A DNA stretch of 34,844 nucleotides from Clostridia bacterium (lineage in GTDB: Bacteria > Bacillota > Clostridia > Oscillospirales > Acutalibacteraceae), in assembly GCA_017434985.1 (NCBI GenBank), contig JAFSFY010000036.1, positions 1 to 34,844 on the forward strand. Direction: 5' to 3'. Made by a program: the position numbers and the translations under genes. Under the pieces are notes generated by a model. It was not told where the DNA came from, made no database searches, and saw only the letters and a list, made by a program, of their open reading frames with translations. Positions 7,655-15,328 of this stretch are shown one piece after another. Positions within the stretch are counted from its first letter, which is position 1. Each line of letters starts with the position of its first letter.

Positions 7655-8341
7655 ATGAAAAAGAAACTCCCGATTTACAGTGAAGTGGTGTACCTGTTAT
7701 CCAACGTGCTCATTGCCTTGGCGGTGGCGATGTTAACCGCGGCCGACCTCGGCATTTCGATGATCGTGTCACCTGCCTACCTGATCAGTGAAAAGGTTGG
7801 CTTTCTCACCTTCGGTCAAAGCGAATACGTGGTACAAGCGCTTCTCTTTGTGTTGATGTGCGTGCTTCTCAAAAAGATAAAACCGCTCTTTTTCGCGGCG
7901 TTCGGCACCTGCTTGTTGTACGGATGGATCCTCGATTTGTGGCGCGCCCTCGTCCCGTTGTTTCATACCGCCTCAAGCGAGATCGGGTGGCCGTGTCGCA
8001 TCGTGTTGTTCGTTATCGGCGTACCGCTCACCTCCTTTGCGGTGGCCTTGTCATTGCATACATACCTTTATCCGCAGGTGGTCGACTTCTTTTTCAAAGC
8101 GGTTGCCGACCATTTTGGGATCGCTCGTGCCAAATTTAAACAAGGATTTGACCTGGTGTTTTTGACCTTGTCGTTGATACTCAGTTTTGTGTTCTTCGGC
8201 AAATTGGTCGGCATCGGTGTCGGCACCGCGGTGATGGCACTGTGCAACGGATGGTTGATCGGTTGTTTTTCCCGATGGATCGAAGCACGTTTGGACGTGA
8301 AACCCTTGTTCCCCAAAGCAGCGAAAGCCTTTGAAATGTAA
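7655..8341 (+). CDS. YczE/YitT-like integral membrane protein
   Basis: A protein of 228 residues with five to six hydrophobic helices. The first helix ends in AVAMLTAADLGISMIVSPAY (about 25-44), matching the 'K/A-ADLG-S/T' turn seen in YczE/DUF6198-type proteins, followed by TFGQSEYVVQALLFVLM. The function of this family is not established; members often neighbour efflux or amino acid genes. The ATG lies 4 bases after the aldolase-like stop, and the only purine-rich site nearby is inside that gene, suggesting translational coupling. Confidence 0.6.
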   Translation: MKKKLPIYSEVVYLLSNVLIALAVAMLTAADLGISMIVSPAYLISEKVGFLTFGQSEYVVQALLFVLMCVLLKKIKPLFFAAFGTCLLYGWILDLWRALVPLFHTASSEIGWPCRIVLFVIGVPLTSFAVALSLHTYLYPQVVDFFFKAVADHFGIARAKFKQGFDLVFLTLSLILSFVFFGKLVGIGVGTAVMALCNGWLIGCFSRWIEARLDVKPLFPKAAKAFEM

Positions 8342-8377
8342 AAAATCCCGATGATACGGTGTATCATCGGGATTTTT
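8341..8377. terminator. Bidirectional terminator between convergent genes
   Basis: A 17-bp perfect stem (8341-8357 with 8361-8377), core ATCCCGATGATAC, 3-base loop, A5 on the left and T5 on the right. It starts on the last base of the YczE-like stop codon and serves both that gene and the deacetylase on the minus strand. Confidence 0.92.
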
Positions 8378-8388
8378 GTTTATGTTCG

Positions 8389-9402
8389 TTACGAAATGGG
8401 GAAGGCGGAAGAGTATACCGCACCGGTGAGGATAAGCGGTTTGCGGGCAGCCAACAATTCGGGCACCGTCACAAAGGTGTAACCCTCGGCGAGCAAACGG
8501 TCAACGATCAGCAACGTGGCTTCGGGGGTGACGTCCACGCGGTCGTGCATCAGGATAATGGCACCGTCCCGCACGCCGTACTGTCCGCTTTGGAACGTTT
8601 CGGCGAGAATGGCGTCCACGTTTTTGCTCTCCCAATCGCGGGTGTCCACCGACCAACCGATGGCGGGAAGGCCGAGTTCGGCCAATACGACGCGCGTATC
8701 GTCGTTCAAACTGCCGCCCGGCATACGCGCCACCACGGGGCGTTGTCCGGTGACCTGCTCCACCAGATCGGAGCAACCCACCAACTGTTCACGCACACCG
8801 GCTTCACTCTCTTTGGCGAGATTTTTGTGATTCAGCGTGTGGTTGCCGATCACGTGTCCTTCGTTGTGGATGCGTTTGAGAATGTCTTCATTGCCTTTGA
8901 TGTTTTCGCCCACCACGAAGAAAGTGGCACGTACGCCGCGTTCTTTCAGTCCATCCAACAAAACGGGGGTGTTTTTGGCAGAGGGGCCGTCGTCAAAGGT
9001 CAGCGCGATCAACTTGGCATCTTTCGGGCAATCGGGCTTGGTGAAATAGAGGGGCGAGGAGCCGATCTTGCCGCCGAGCGAAATGCTCAGTTCCGCCACC
9101 GCGTTGTCAAGTTCCTCCATCGCTTGTTGCGTTTCGGCCAACGCCGTGCTGAGGGCGTCGATCTGCAGTTGTTGTTCGGCGCTTAACGCGTCACTGCGCT
9201 CTTGCAGATCGGTCAGTTGTTTGGTCAACGCTTCTTTTTGGAGCGAGAGTGCCGTGTGGCGTTGTTGCAAGGCGTTGAAATTTTGGCGTTCACTATAGAG
9301 AAAATAGCCGCCGACACCGAGTGCGGCAAGCAGCATCGCCACGATAACCATGAGGGCGATCAATATTCGTTTTAAGCGGCGTATACGATAGCGTACCGAC
9401 AT
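8389..9402 (-). CDS. Membrane-anchored polysaccharide deacetylase (NodB domain)
   Basis: A protein of 337 residues: cytoplasmic basic N-terminus, one membrane helix (about 13-36), a Gln/Leu-rich coiled coil (about 38-105), then a NodB-fold catalytic domain. All five catalytic motifs are visible: TFDDGP with Asp137/Asp138, the zinc-binding GNHTLNH (His188, His192), ARMPGGS (Arg226), DTRDW (253-257) and LMHD (His286). It should remove acetyl groups from peptidoglycan or another envelope glycan outside the membrane. The start at 9402 has GAAGGAGGG about 8 bases upstream; longer readings add residues before the ribosome site. Confidence 0.92.
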   Translation of the reverse strand: MSVRYRIRRLKRILIALMVIVAMLLAALGVGGYFLYSERQNFNALQQRHTALSLQKEALTKQLTDLQERSDALSAEQQLQIDALSTALAETQQAMEELDNAVAELSISLGGKIGSSPLYFTKPDCPKDAKLIALTFDDGPSAKNTPVLLDGLKERGVRATFFVVGENIKGNEDILKRIHNEGHVIGNHTLNHKNLAKESEAGVREQLVGCSDLVEQVTGQRPVVARMPGGSLNDDTRVVLAELGLPAIGWSVDTRDWESKNVDAILAETFQSGQYGVRDGAIILMHDRVDVTPEATLLIVDRLLAEGYTFVTVPELLAARKPLILTGAVYSSAFPIS

Positions 9403-9442
9403 ATCGATACCCTCCTTCTCGTAAAATTTCAGGTGGACTTCT

Positions 9443-9471
9443 ATTATAGCCAACCGTTCGCGAAAATACAA
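9443..9471 (-). promoter_or_regulatory. Promoter of the deacetylase gene
   Basis: Minus strand TTGTAT (9466-9471), 17-base spacer, TATAAT (9443-9448), about 40 bases before the start codon. Confidence 0.7.
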
Positions 9472-9521
9472 CACCCTTTGTCAAAATTCGTCGTTTTTGT
9501 AACCGTTTATATCGTAGAGGG

Positions 9522-9550
9522 TTGATTTTGTGGGAGCATTATGCTATACT
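9522..9550 (+). promoter_or_regulatory. Promoter of the degV-like gene
   Basis: TTGATT (9522-9527), 17-base spacer, TATACT (9545-9550) preceded by TGC. It diverges from the deacetylase promoter. Confidence 0.78.
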
Positions 9551-9577
9551 GAACAAAGTATGAAGGAGGACTGAACC

Positions 9578-10432
9578 ATGGCAAAACCGATTATTTTGTG
9601 TGCAGACAGCACGTGCGACCTCAGCCCCGAACTCAAAGAGCGTTTTCACGTGCATACCTACCCGTTGCACGTGTTATTGGACGGTGTGACTTACGCTGAC
9701 GGCGTGGATCTTACTCCCGATGATATTTATGCCGTGTATGCCGAGAAGAATGTGTTGCCCAAAACGGCGGCTGTCAACACATCGGAATATATTGATTTTT
9801 GCAAACCGTTTATTGACGAGGGTTACGAAGTGGTGTACATTTCGCTCGGCGGTGCCTTGTCTTCGTCTTATAACAACTGCCGTTTGGCGGCGGAAGAACT
9901 CGACGGGTTGTACGTCGTCAACAGTTGCAACCTTTCCACCGGCAGCGGTTTGTTGGTGCTTGAAGCGGCCGACCGCATTGCCGCCGGTATGCCTGCCGCG
10001 CAGGTGGCGGAAGAAGTGCAAGCCCTCGCGTGCAAAGTCTCTGCCAGTTTCGTACTCGACACGCTGGAATTTTTGCACAAAGGCGGTCGTTGCTCCGCAC
10101 TCGCGATGTTTGGTGCCAACTTGTTGCAACTCAAACCCGGTATCGAGGTCAACAACGAAAACGGCAGCATGGGTGTTGGCAAAAAATACCGTGGCTCGCT
10201 GGACAAAGCGTTGCAACAGTACGTGAAAGACCAACTCGATGGTCGCACCGACATTCGTAAACACCGCGTCTTCATCACCCATTCGGGCATTTCCGAAGAA
10301 CGTATCGCGATGGTCAAAGAGCTCGTAGAACAGTATATGGACTTCGAGGAGATCTTTATTACTCGTGCCGGTTGTACCATTTCGGCACACTGCGGCCCCA
10401 ACACCCTCGGTGTGTTGTTTATGACCGAATAA
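9578..10432 (+). CDS. DegV family fatty-acid-binding protein
   Basis: A protein of 284 residues. It opens with a short strand and the ADSTCDLSPEL motif, then the VAVNTSEY-like (TAAVNTSEYIDFC) and ISLGGALSSSYNN segments, and FLHKGGRCS, all typical of DegV. Family members bind a fatty acid in a deep cleft and, as FakB proteins, present it to the kinase FakA for phospholipid synthesis. No fakA (DAK-domain) gene is present here. It is monocistronic, with AAGGAGGA 7 bases before the ATG and a strong terminator after it. Confidence 0.93.
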   Translation: MAKPIILCADSTCDLSPELKERFHVHTYPLHVLLDGVTYADGVDLTPDDIYAVYAEKNVLPKTAAVNTSEYIDFCKPFIDEGYEVVYISLGGALSSSYNNCRLAAEELDGLYVVNSCNLSTGSGLLVLEAADRIAAGMPAAQVAEEVQALACKVSASFVLDTLEFLHKGGRCSALAMFGANLLQLKPGIEVNNENGSMGVGKKYRGSLDKALQQYVKDQLDGRTDIRKHRVFITHSGISEERIAMVKELVEQYMDFEEIFITRAGCTISAHCGPNTLGVLFMTE

Positions 10433-10438
10433 GAAACA

Positions 10439-10503
10439 AAAAACGCGCGCGCCGAGAGAGACCCTTCGTAAAGAAGTTGTCTCTCTCGGCGTGCGCGTTT
10501 TTG
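10439..10503 (+). terminator. Intrinsic terminator after degV
   Basis: A long stem: AAAACGCGC plus GCCGAGAGAGAC pairs with GTCTCTCTCGGC plus GCGCGTTTT around a loop at about 10463-10478, followed by T-rich sequence. Confidence 0.85.
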
Positions 10504-10513
10504 CAATTGGTGC

Positions 10514-10542
10514 TTGCATATTTGGCACGAACGTGATAGAAT
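10514..10542 (+). promoter_or_regulatory. Promoter of the five-helix membrane protein gene
   Basis: TTGCAT (10514-10519), 17-base spacer, TAGAAT (10537-10542), 34 bases before the start codon. Confidence 0.65.
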
Positions 10543-10576
10543 GAATAAAAAGGATCGTATAAAGAGGAGGATGTTT

Positions 10577-11155
10577 ATGGCAATGCCCCAAAACCTTTCC
10601 GAGCGGCAAGTCTTGGAAACCAAATTTCGCAATTCGCGTGCTCACTTGCTGAGTGTTGTGCTTTTCACGGCAATCAACATTATCTTGCTGATTACCAACA
10701 GCGACGTGTACTTTTTGTTTTCCGCGTGCATTCCCTACATTTTGGTTGGCGCCGGTATGTATGCCGGCGGTAAATGCCCTCCCGAGTATTACGAAGGTGA
10801 TTTGGAAACGTTGCAAGCGGCGGTGCCTGCTGCTTTCACGGTCATGTTGGTGATTGCCGTCATGATAGTGTCGTTGTACCTGCTGAGTTGGATCTTTTCC
10901 AAGAAAAACCGAACGGGCTGGCTGATCTTTGCGTTGATCATTTTTGCTTTGGATACGGTCGGGATGTTGTTTTTGGTCGGTATTCAATTGGAAAACATCG
11001 TGGACATCGCGTTTCACATTTGGGTAATCATTTCGCTCGTGATGGGTGTGACTGCGTGCAGAAAACTCAAAAAACTGCCGCCCGAAGAACCGATGGTAAC
11101 CGAAGGCGAAACCGTAGTAGCCGGTACGGATGACGAGTCGGAAGACCTTATCTAA
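10577..11155 (+). CDS. Uncharacterised five-helix membrane protein
   Basis: Not recognised. A protein of 192 residues with five hydrophobic helices at about 23-40, 44-62, 84-106, 114-135 and 143-161. A conserved-looking KCPPEYYEGD loop follows helix 2, and a highly acidic C-terminal tail ends in TDDESEDLI. The start was chosen at ATG 10577 because the AGAGGAGG site lies 6 bases upstream; ATG 10571 is too close to it and ATG 10583 is also possible. It stands alone between its own promoter and terminator. No enzyme or transporter signature is seen. Confidence 0.75.
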   Translation: MAMPQNLSERQVLETKFRNSRAHLLSVVLFTAINIILLITNSDVYFLFSACIPYILVGAGMYAGGKCPPEYYEGDLETLQAAVPAAFTVMLVIAVMIVSLYLLSWIFSKKNRTGWLIFALIIFALDTVGMLFLVGIQLENIVDIAFHIWVIISLVMGVTACRKLKKLPPEEPMVTEGETVVAGTDDESEDLI

Positions 11156-11163
11156 ATGAACAT

Positions 11164-11196
11164 AAAAAACTCCAAGTTGCTGACTTGGAGTTTTTT
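11164..11196 (+). terminator. Intrinsic terminator
   Basis: A perfect 14-bp stem, AAAAAACTCCAAGT (11164-11177) with its complement at 11183-11196, loop TGCTG, ending in T6. Confidence 0.92.
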
Positions 11197-11213
11197 ATTA
11201 CGTAATATTTTTC

Positions 11214-11242
11214 TTGAACTGTCGTTGTCAATATGATACAAT
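11214..11242 (+). promoter_or_regulatory. Promoter of the GH78-like gene
   Basis: TTGAAC (11214-11219), 17-base spacer, TACAAT (11237-11242), 25 bases before the start codon. Confidence 0.6.
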
Positions 11243-11267
11243 AAAATGCGCAAAGGCGGTGCAAAAT

Positions 11268-13472
11268 ATGACAAACTATTTTACCGATATTCACTGGATC
11301 GGTCACATTAAAACGAACGATAACGAACGATATACGCTCGGCAAAACATTCACGCTGGATGCGTTGCCGAAAACGGCGGTGATTCGTCTCGATTCGCACG
11401 GTATTTGTGCGGTGTACGTAAACGGCGCGTTTGTGGACGCATCGTCCGGCCGTTATGCCAACCGCATCACGTGTGTGGAAGTGACGTCGCGCCTCAAACA
11501 GGGCGAAAATGAAATCCGCTTGATTGTCGGCGGGTTTTTCTATCAAGGAAAAGAACGCGAATCGTATGAGCGGCGCGGGTTGCATTTTTCGGCGGCGGCG
11601 TTGGAATTGTCGCTGACTTTGGCAGACGGTCGCACCCAAACGGTGAAAACGGATGAGAGCTGGCATTGTGAATCGGACGAAGGGGACGGCAATGCCATCG
11701 GGTTTTCGCTGGTCACGGTGGCGGAATATACGCGTTTTTGGCAATCGGCTGCCTTATGGCACGAACAAAAGCCTCTCGCAGTACCGTCGGCGATTATGGA
11801 TGCCGTGGGTGACGACTATGCCGCATATATCAAAACGCCTGTTCCCACCCACGCCTATCCGCCAACCATTCTCGAGAAAACCGAACGCAGTATTACGTAC
11901 GATTTTGGTCGCTTGTACGTCGGGTACCCGACCTTGATGTATGAAGCAGAGCGCGACGGCGTGGTCACTCTGTGTTTTGATTACGCGGAAACCACCGACG
12001 ATTTCGGCGGGGAGAGCGAGTACCATCTCGCATCCGAAGACCTTAACCTCACCGAACCGATACACGCAGGCAAGCACACTTTGTTGATCCACAACCGTCG
12101 GGCCAGCCGCTTTGTCAAAGTGATGTTTGACGGCGCGGTAAAAAACGTGTCGTTCGCATATCGTCTGTTGATGATGCCGTACAGCAAACTGGGGTGGTTC
12201 TCGTCGTCGGATGCGTTGTTCAACAAGATGTGGGAGGTGGGCAAATACACCCTCCACGTCAACAAACAACGCGAGTATGAGAGTTGCCCCCGCAACGAAA
12301 TGAAATATTTTTCGGGTGACGGTATTATCGCGGCACTCATCGATTATTACACCTTTGGCGATGCGCCGCTGGTGGATGCATCGCTGTCGCTTACCGAAAT
12401 GGCTTGCAATTCGGGCCTTTGTCGCGACGTTTATGAGCGCAATTTGGGTCTGTGGGATTACCCTGCGTGGCGCATCATCACCGCCTATAATCATTATCGC
12501 TACAGCGGTGACGTGGCGTTTGTCAAACGGTATTATGAGGAACTCAAGCAAAACGTTGAATGGATGATCCACAAGATGAACGGTCGTTGCTTGATGTATC
12601 AGTATCCCGTCTATCTGCCGCCGTTCCACAAAGACTGCGAAGCGGTGGAATGGACGTGTTCGGCCGACCGCCTCGGCGAAAAGCCTTCGCTCAACGCCTT
12701 GTTTTACAAGAGCCTTCTGTGTTTGGGTGAATGGGGGCAACTGGTGGGTGATGCCGATGCCGCCGAGTATACGGCACTGGCCGAGCAGGTGAAAGAGTCT
12801 TTCAACCGCTACCTGTGGGACGACGAGCGGCAAGCTTACGTGGAAACGGTGGACCGTTCGTACATCCCGCAAGACGGCAACGCACTCGCCATCTTGTTTG
12901 GATTGGCCGATGAAACGCGTGCGCGTGCGGTGTTGCAAACGCTGAAAGACACTTGCTGGTCGCCGTACGGCTCCACCATTCTCAGCAAAGAAACGGGTCA
13001 CCCGATGCACACGCGCGGCGGTGCCGCCGCGATTTCGCCGCTTTCTTGCACGTATGAAGCGGAAAGTCGCTTCCTTGTCGGTGATGACGAGGGGGCATTG
13101 GATCTGATGAAACGCGTGTGGGGTTCGATGCTCAAAATGGGCGCCGAAACCTTCTGGGAATTCTGTCACAACGAGGAAAAACGGTGGCCGATCCCGTCCC
13201 ACGCGTGGTCGGCAGGGTGCACGTATTTGCTCAGCGCATATGTATTGGGTGTGCGTCCGTTGACGGCAGGGTACGAGCGTCTCTTGTTTGCCCCGCAAGG
13301 TGACGTCGCGTGGGTGAAAGGTGTGGTGCCGACCGCCAAAGGGTTGGTGGCGGTCAACGGTGAGGCGGCAAACGGACAGCAACACTATACGCTGACGGTG
13401 CCGCAAGGTATTGCTGTTGAAACGCGGTTGCCGAGTGGCGCTACCGTTCAAATCGTAGAATATACGGTATAA
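11268..13472 (+). CDS. Alpha-L-rhamnosidase-like glycoside hydrolase (GH78 type), cytoplasmic
   Basis: A protein of 734 residues without a signal peptide, so probably acting on imported oligosaccharides. N-terminal beta-sandwich domains (about 1-310; the segment AVYVNGAFVDASSGRY is typical) precede an (alpha/alpha)6 barrel. The catalytic block reads SCPRNEMKYFSGDG (339-352), corresponding to the GH78 D-C-P-Q-R-x-E-x-x-x-x-x-G-D motif: Glu344 and Asp351 are kept, the first Asp is Ser339. Near the end, WSAGCTYLLSAYVLGVRPLTAGY matches the end of the barrel and the C-terminal beta domain. ATG 11268 has an AAAGGCGG site 8 bases upstream. Activity on another sugar is possible given the altered motif. 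Confidence 0.75.
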   Translation: MTNYFTDIHWIGHIKTNDNERYTLGKTFTLDALPKTAVIRLDSHGICAVYVNGAFVDASSGRYANRITCVEVTSRLKQGENEIRLIVGGFFYQGKERESYERRGLHFSAAALELSLTLADGRTQTVKTDESWHCESDEGDGNAIGFSLVTVAEYTRFWQSAALWHEQKPLAVPSAIMDAVGDDYAAYIKTPVPTHAYPPTILEKTERSITYDFGRLYVGYPTLMYEAERDGVVTLCFDYAETTDDFGGESEYHLASEDLNLTEPIHAGKHTLLIHNRRASRFVKVMFDGAVKNVSFAYRLLMMPYSKLGWFSSSDALFNKMWEVGKYTLHVNKQREYESCPRNEMKYFSGDGIIAALIDYYTFGDAPLVDASLSLTEMACNSGLCRDVYERNLGLWDYPAWRIITAYNHYRYSGDVAFVKRYYEELKQNVEWMIHKMNGRCLMYQYPVYLPPFHKDCEAVEWTCSADRLGEKPSLNALFYKSLLCLGEWGQLVGDADAAEYTALAEQVKESFNRYLWDDERQAYVETVDRSYIPQDGNALAILFGLADETRARAVLQTLKDTCWSPYGSTILSKETGHPMHTRGGAAAISPLSCTYEAESRFLVGDDEGALDLMKRVWGSMLKMGAETFWEFCHNEEKRWPIPSHAWSAGCTYLLSAYVLGVRPLTAGYERLLFAPQGDVAWVKGVVPTAKGLVAVNGEAANGQQHYTLTVPQGIAVETRLPSGATVQIVEYTV

Positions 13473-13475
13473 ACC

Positions 13476-13508
13476 AACGGCATCGGTCGCACGACCGATG
13501 CCGTTTTA
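13476..13508 (+). terminator. Intrinsic terminator after the GH78-like gene
   Basis: A 14-bp stem AACGGCATCGGTCG (13476-13489) with its complement (13492-13505), ending in T4. Confidence 0.85.
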
Positions 13509-13539
13509 TCATCGTATTTAAAAATTTTTGAAAATGTGT

Positions 13540-13567
13540 GTGACATTTCGCGTAAAAACCGTAGTAT
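13540..13567 (+). promoter_or_regulatory. Possible promoter of the Thr-rich lipoprotein gene
   Basis: GTGACA (13540-13545), 16-base spacer, TAGTAT (13562-13567). It is the best candidate between the terminator and the gene, but weak. Confidence 0.4.
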
Positions 13568-13612
13568 AGGGGTGAGTGGTCAATGCCGTTGTTATCATAA
13601 GGAGGTATGAAT

Positions 13613-14467
13613 ATGAAAAGGAACATTCAATTGCTGCCGGTTTTATTGGTATGTGCCGTGTGCCTTTGTGCTTGCGGCGAGCAAGGTGCGCTTCCCCCTA
13701 CCACTACCACCACGACTACCACGATCAGCACGACGACCACCGCAACCACGACGGCTGTTACCACGACCGTCGCAACCACAACGACGACCACAAAACCCAC
13801 CACGACCACCGCCGCAACAACACCGATCACCTACCGCACGCTGGGCAAAACCACCACAGCGGTGACAACAAAACCTACCACGACCACTACAAAAAACGAT
13901 CAAACAGAGTTTGAGGGTGTTGAGGTCAATGCTTGTGGGATTGCTTATGCCAAACGTATGAGTTATGTGGACCTGTCGGAAGTTATTCCCATGGAAGAGT
14001 TTTTAGGGCAATACCCCATCGTCCTACCGAGTGGTTTTGCAACGATGACGTGTTATTATCGCATTCCCAATGGGTGGGGTATTAGCCACGGTACGCCTGA
14101 GGATGGATACGTGCGATGTGAAAACGAAGAGAGTACGAACCGTTTGGATATTTATGTTGGCAAAACACAATATCCCTTTACAAACCTTGCTCCGGCAGGA
14201 TCCAAAAAATCATACGCAAACGGAACAGAAGTGATGATCTATCAAAACAAATGGAACTATAGCTATATGGGGTTCGATGATTTTATGGTAACATTTGAGA
14301 AAAACGGATTGTACTATCTGCTCAAAACAACCGATATGACGCTTAAGGAATTGGTTGCCGTATTGGAAGAGTTGATGGGCGGTGAATTTTCAAAAACCAC
14401 ACGACCGACCACGACCACTACCTTTTATACGTCGGAAAGGACGCCTACGACAACGACCGTTGCATAA
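13613..14467 (+). CDS. Thr-rich lipoprotein of unknown function
   Basis: A protein of 284 residues. A lipoprotein signal ends in the lipobox LCAC (Leu18-Cys21). Next comes a Thr-dominated linker (about 31-100) in which Thr is coded by all four ACN codons, then a globular domain of about 165 residues (starting near EFEGVEVNACGIAYAK) and a second short Thr tail (about 262-284). The globular part contains a YYRIPNGWGISHG region and NEESTNRLDIYVGKT but is not recognised. Disordered Thr linkers in Clostridia usually space a domain from the membrane and may be glycosylated (inference). ATG 13613 is 7 bases after AAGGAGG; ATG 13607 is too close to it. Confidence 0.8.
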   Translation: MKRNIQLLPVLLVCAVCLCACGEQGALPPTTTTTTTTISTTTTATTTAVTTTVATTTTTTKPTTTTAATTPITYRTLGKTTTAVTTKPTTTTTKNDQTEFEGVEVNACGIAYAKRMSYVDLSEVIPMEEFLGQYPIVLPSGFATMTCYYRIPNGWGISHGTPEDGYVRCENEESTNRLDIYVGKTQYPFTNLAPAGSKKSYANGTEVMIYQNKWNYSYMGFDDFMVTFEKNGLYYLLKTTDMTLKELVAVLEELMGGEFSKTTRPTTTTTFYTSERTPTTTTVA

Positions 14468-14478
14468 ACGATTATAAA

Positions 14479-14511
14479 GAACCCCCCACATCGGTTGATG
14501 TGGGGGGGTTC
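14479..14511. terminator. Bidirectional hairpin terminator between convergent lipoprotein genes
   Basis: GAACCCCCCACATC (14479-14492) pairs with GATGTGGGGGGGTTC (14497-14511) around GGTT. The flanks are only moderately T-rich; on the minus strand it is followed by TTTATAAT. Confidence 0.75.
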
Positions 14512-14521
14512 TCATTATGCG

Positions 14522-15172
14522 TTATTCTTCCGCCGCGGGGCGCCGTGCGCACAGGAAACGGGGTCCCCAATACTTAGCGTCCAACTTTTGGGCTTTGGTA
14601 GGAGTGTCGGGGTTGTTGCAGGAAACGAACTGTTCGTTTCCGATGTAGATACCGCAGAACTGCGCCGGTCCGCCGATGTCGTTGGCAAACACGAGAATGT
14701 CACCCGCTTGCAGTTGATCGGGGGCAACGTCCTCGCCCCACGTGGCCATCGCCGAAGCCTTGCGCGGCACGGTGTACCCGTTTTGCTTGTAGCAATACAC
14801 CACGAAACTCGGGTTGTCAAACCCGTCAGGACCCGCACCGCCCGTCACGAACGGGGTGCCGATGAGCGACACGGCCAACTGCGCGATGGCTTTGCCGCTT
14901 TCGGAAGCGTCCTCATCCGCGATGGAAACGAGGGTGGTGGTAGCCGTGCTGCCCGAAGCGTCGGTCGTGCTCGCGGAGGGTGCGACCCATTCGGGAACGT
15001 AGACGGTGGTGGTCGTGGTGGCAACCGTCGTGGTGGTTTCGGTGCGCATCACCACGTCTTCGGGCGCTTTGGTAATCACCGTGGGATTGATGGTATCGTT
15101 GCCGCAAGCGCACAGCGAAAGCGTGAGCAACACGCAAATGCCGAGCGCCAGGTAACGCGAAAAGACTGTCAT
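14522..15172 (-). CDS. NlpC/P60-like lipoprotein lacking catalytic residues
   Basis: A protein of 216 residues with a lipoprotein signal (LCAC, Cys23) and a Thr-rich linker (about 44-90), then an NlpC/P60-type domain (about 92-210). The fold signatures are clear: IAQLAVSLIGTPFVTGGAGPDGFD, VPRKASAM, LQAGDILVF and CGIYIGNEQFVS. The catalytic Cys position of the usual FDCSGLV is FDNPSFV here (Asn120), the His of HVGIYIG is Phe182, and the third polar residue (FIHA) is Ser194. All three triad positions are therefore replaced, so it is probably a binding or scaffold pseudoenzyme for cell-wall peptides, not a peptidase. The start at 15172 has GAGGTG about 8 bases upstream. Confidence 0.82.
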   Translation of the reverse strand: MTVFSRYLALGICVLLTLSLCACGNDTINPTVITKAPEDVVMRTETTTTVATTTTTVYVPEWVAPSASTTDASGSTATTTLVSIADEDASESGKAIAQLAVSLIGTPFVTGGAGPDGFDNPSFVVYCYKQNGYTVPRKASAMATWGEDVAPDQLQAGDILVFANDIGGPAQFCGIYIGNEQFVSCNNPDTPTKAQKLDAKYWGPRFLCARRPAAEE

Positions 15173-15191
15173 TGTGTATCACCTCGCTTTT

Positions 15192-15220
15192 ATTCTAATA
15201 GAAATTGGGTAAAAAATCAA
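15192..15220 (-). promoter_or_regulatory. Promoter of the NlpC/P60-like lipoprotein gene
   Basis: Minus strand TTGATT (15215-15220), 17-base spacer, TAGAAT (15192-15197), 20 bases before the start codon. Confidence 0.65.
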
Positions 15221-15238
15221 CAAAAATCTATTTGGGGA

Positions 15239-15268
15239 TTGTTTTTTATCAAAAGAATGTGTTATGAT
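15239..15268 (+). promoter_or_regulatory. Promoter of the DUF1015 gene
   Basis: TTGTTT (15239-15244), 18-base spacer, TATGAT (15263-15268). About 60 bases of leader follow, with no obvious riboswitch. Confidence 0.6.
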
Positions 15269-15328
15269 GATAAACGGCAGAGTTTGAATATTACGGCGCT
15301 GTCAGTATGAATATAAGGAGACATTGGT

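Noticed and set aside
11754-13451. Long minus-strand open frame opposite the GH78-like gene
   Set aside because: Low-complexity His/Arg-rich translation without motifs, lying fully over a recognised gene.
13700-13900. Tandem DNA repeat that might slip in replication (ACN tract)
   Set aside because: Thr codons are mixed among ACC, ACG, ACT and ACA, so it is a protein-level Thr linker rather than a simple sequence repeat.
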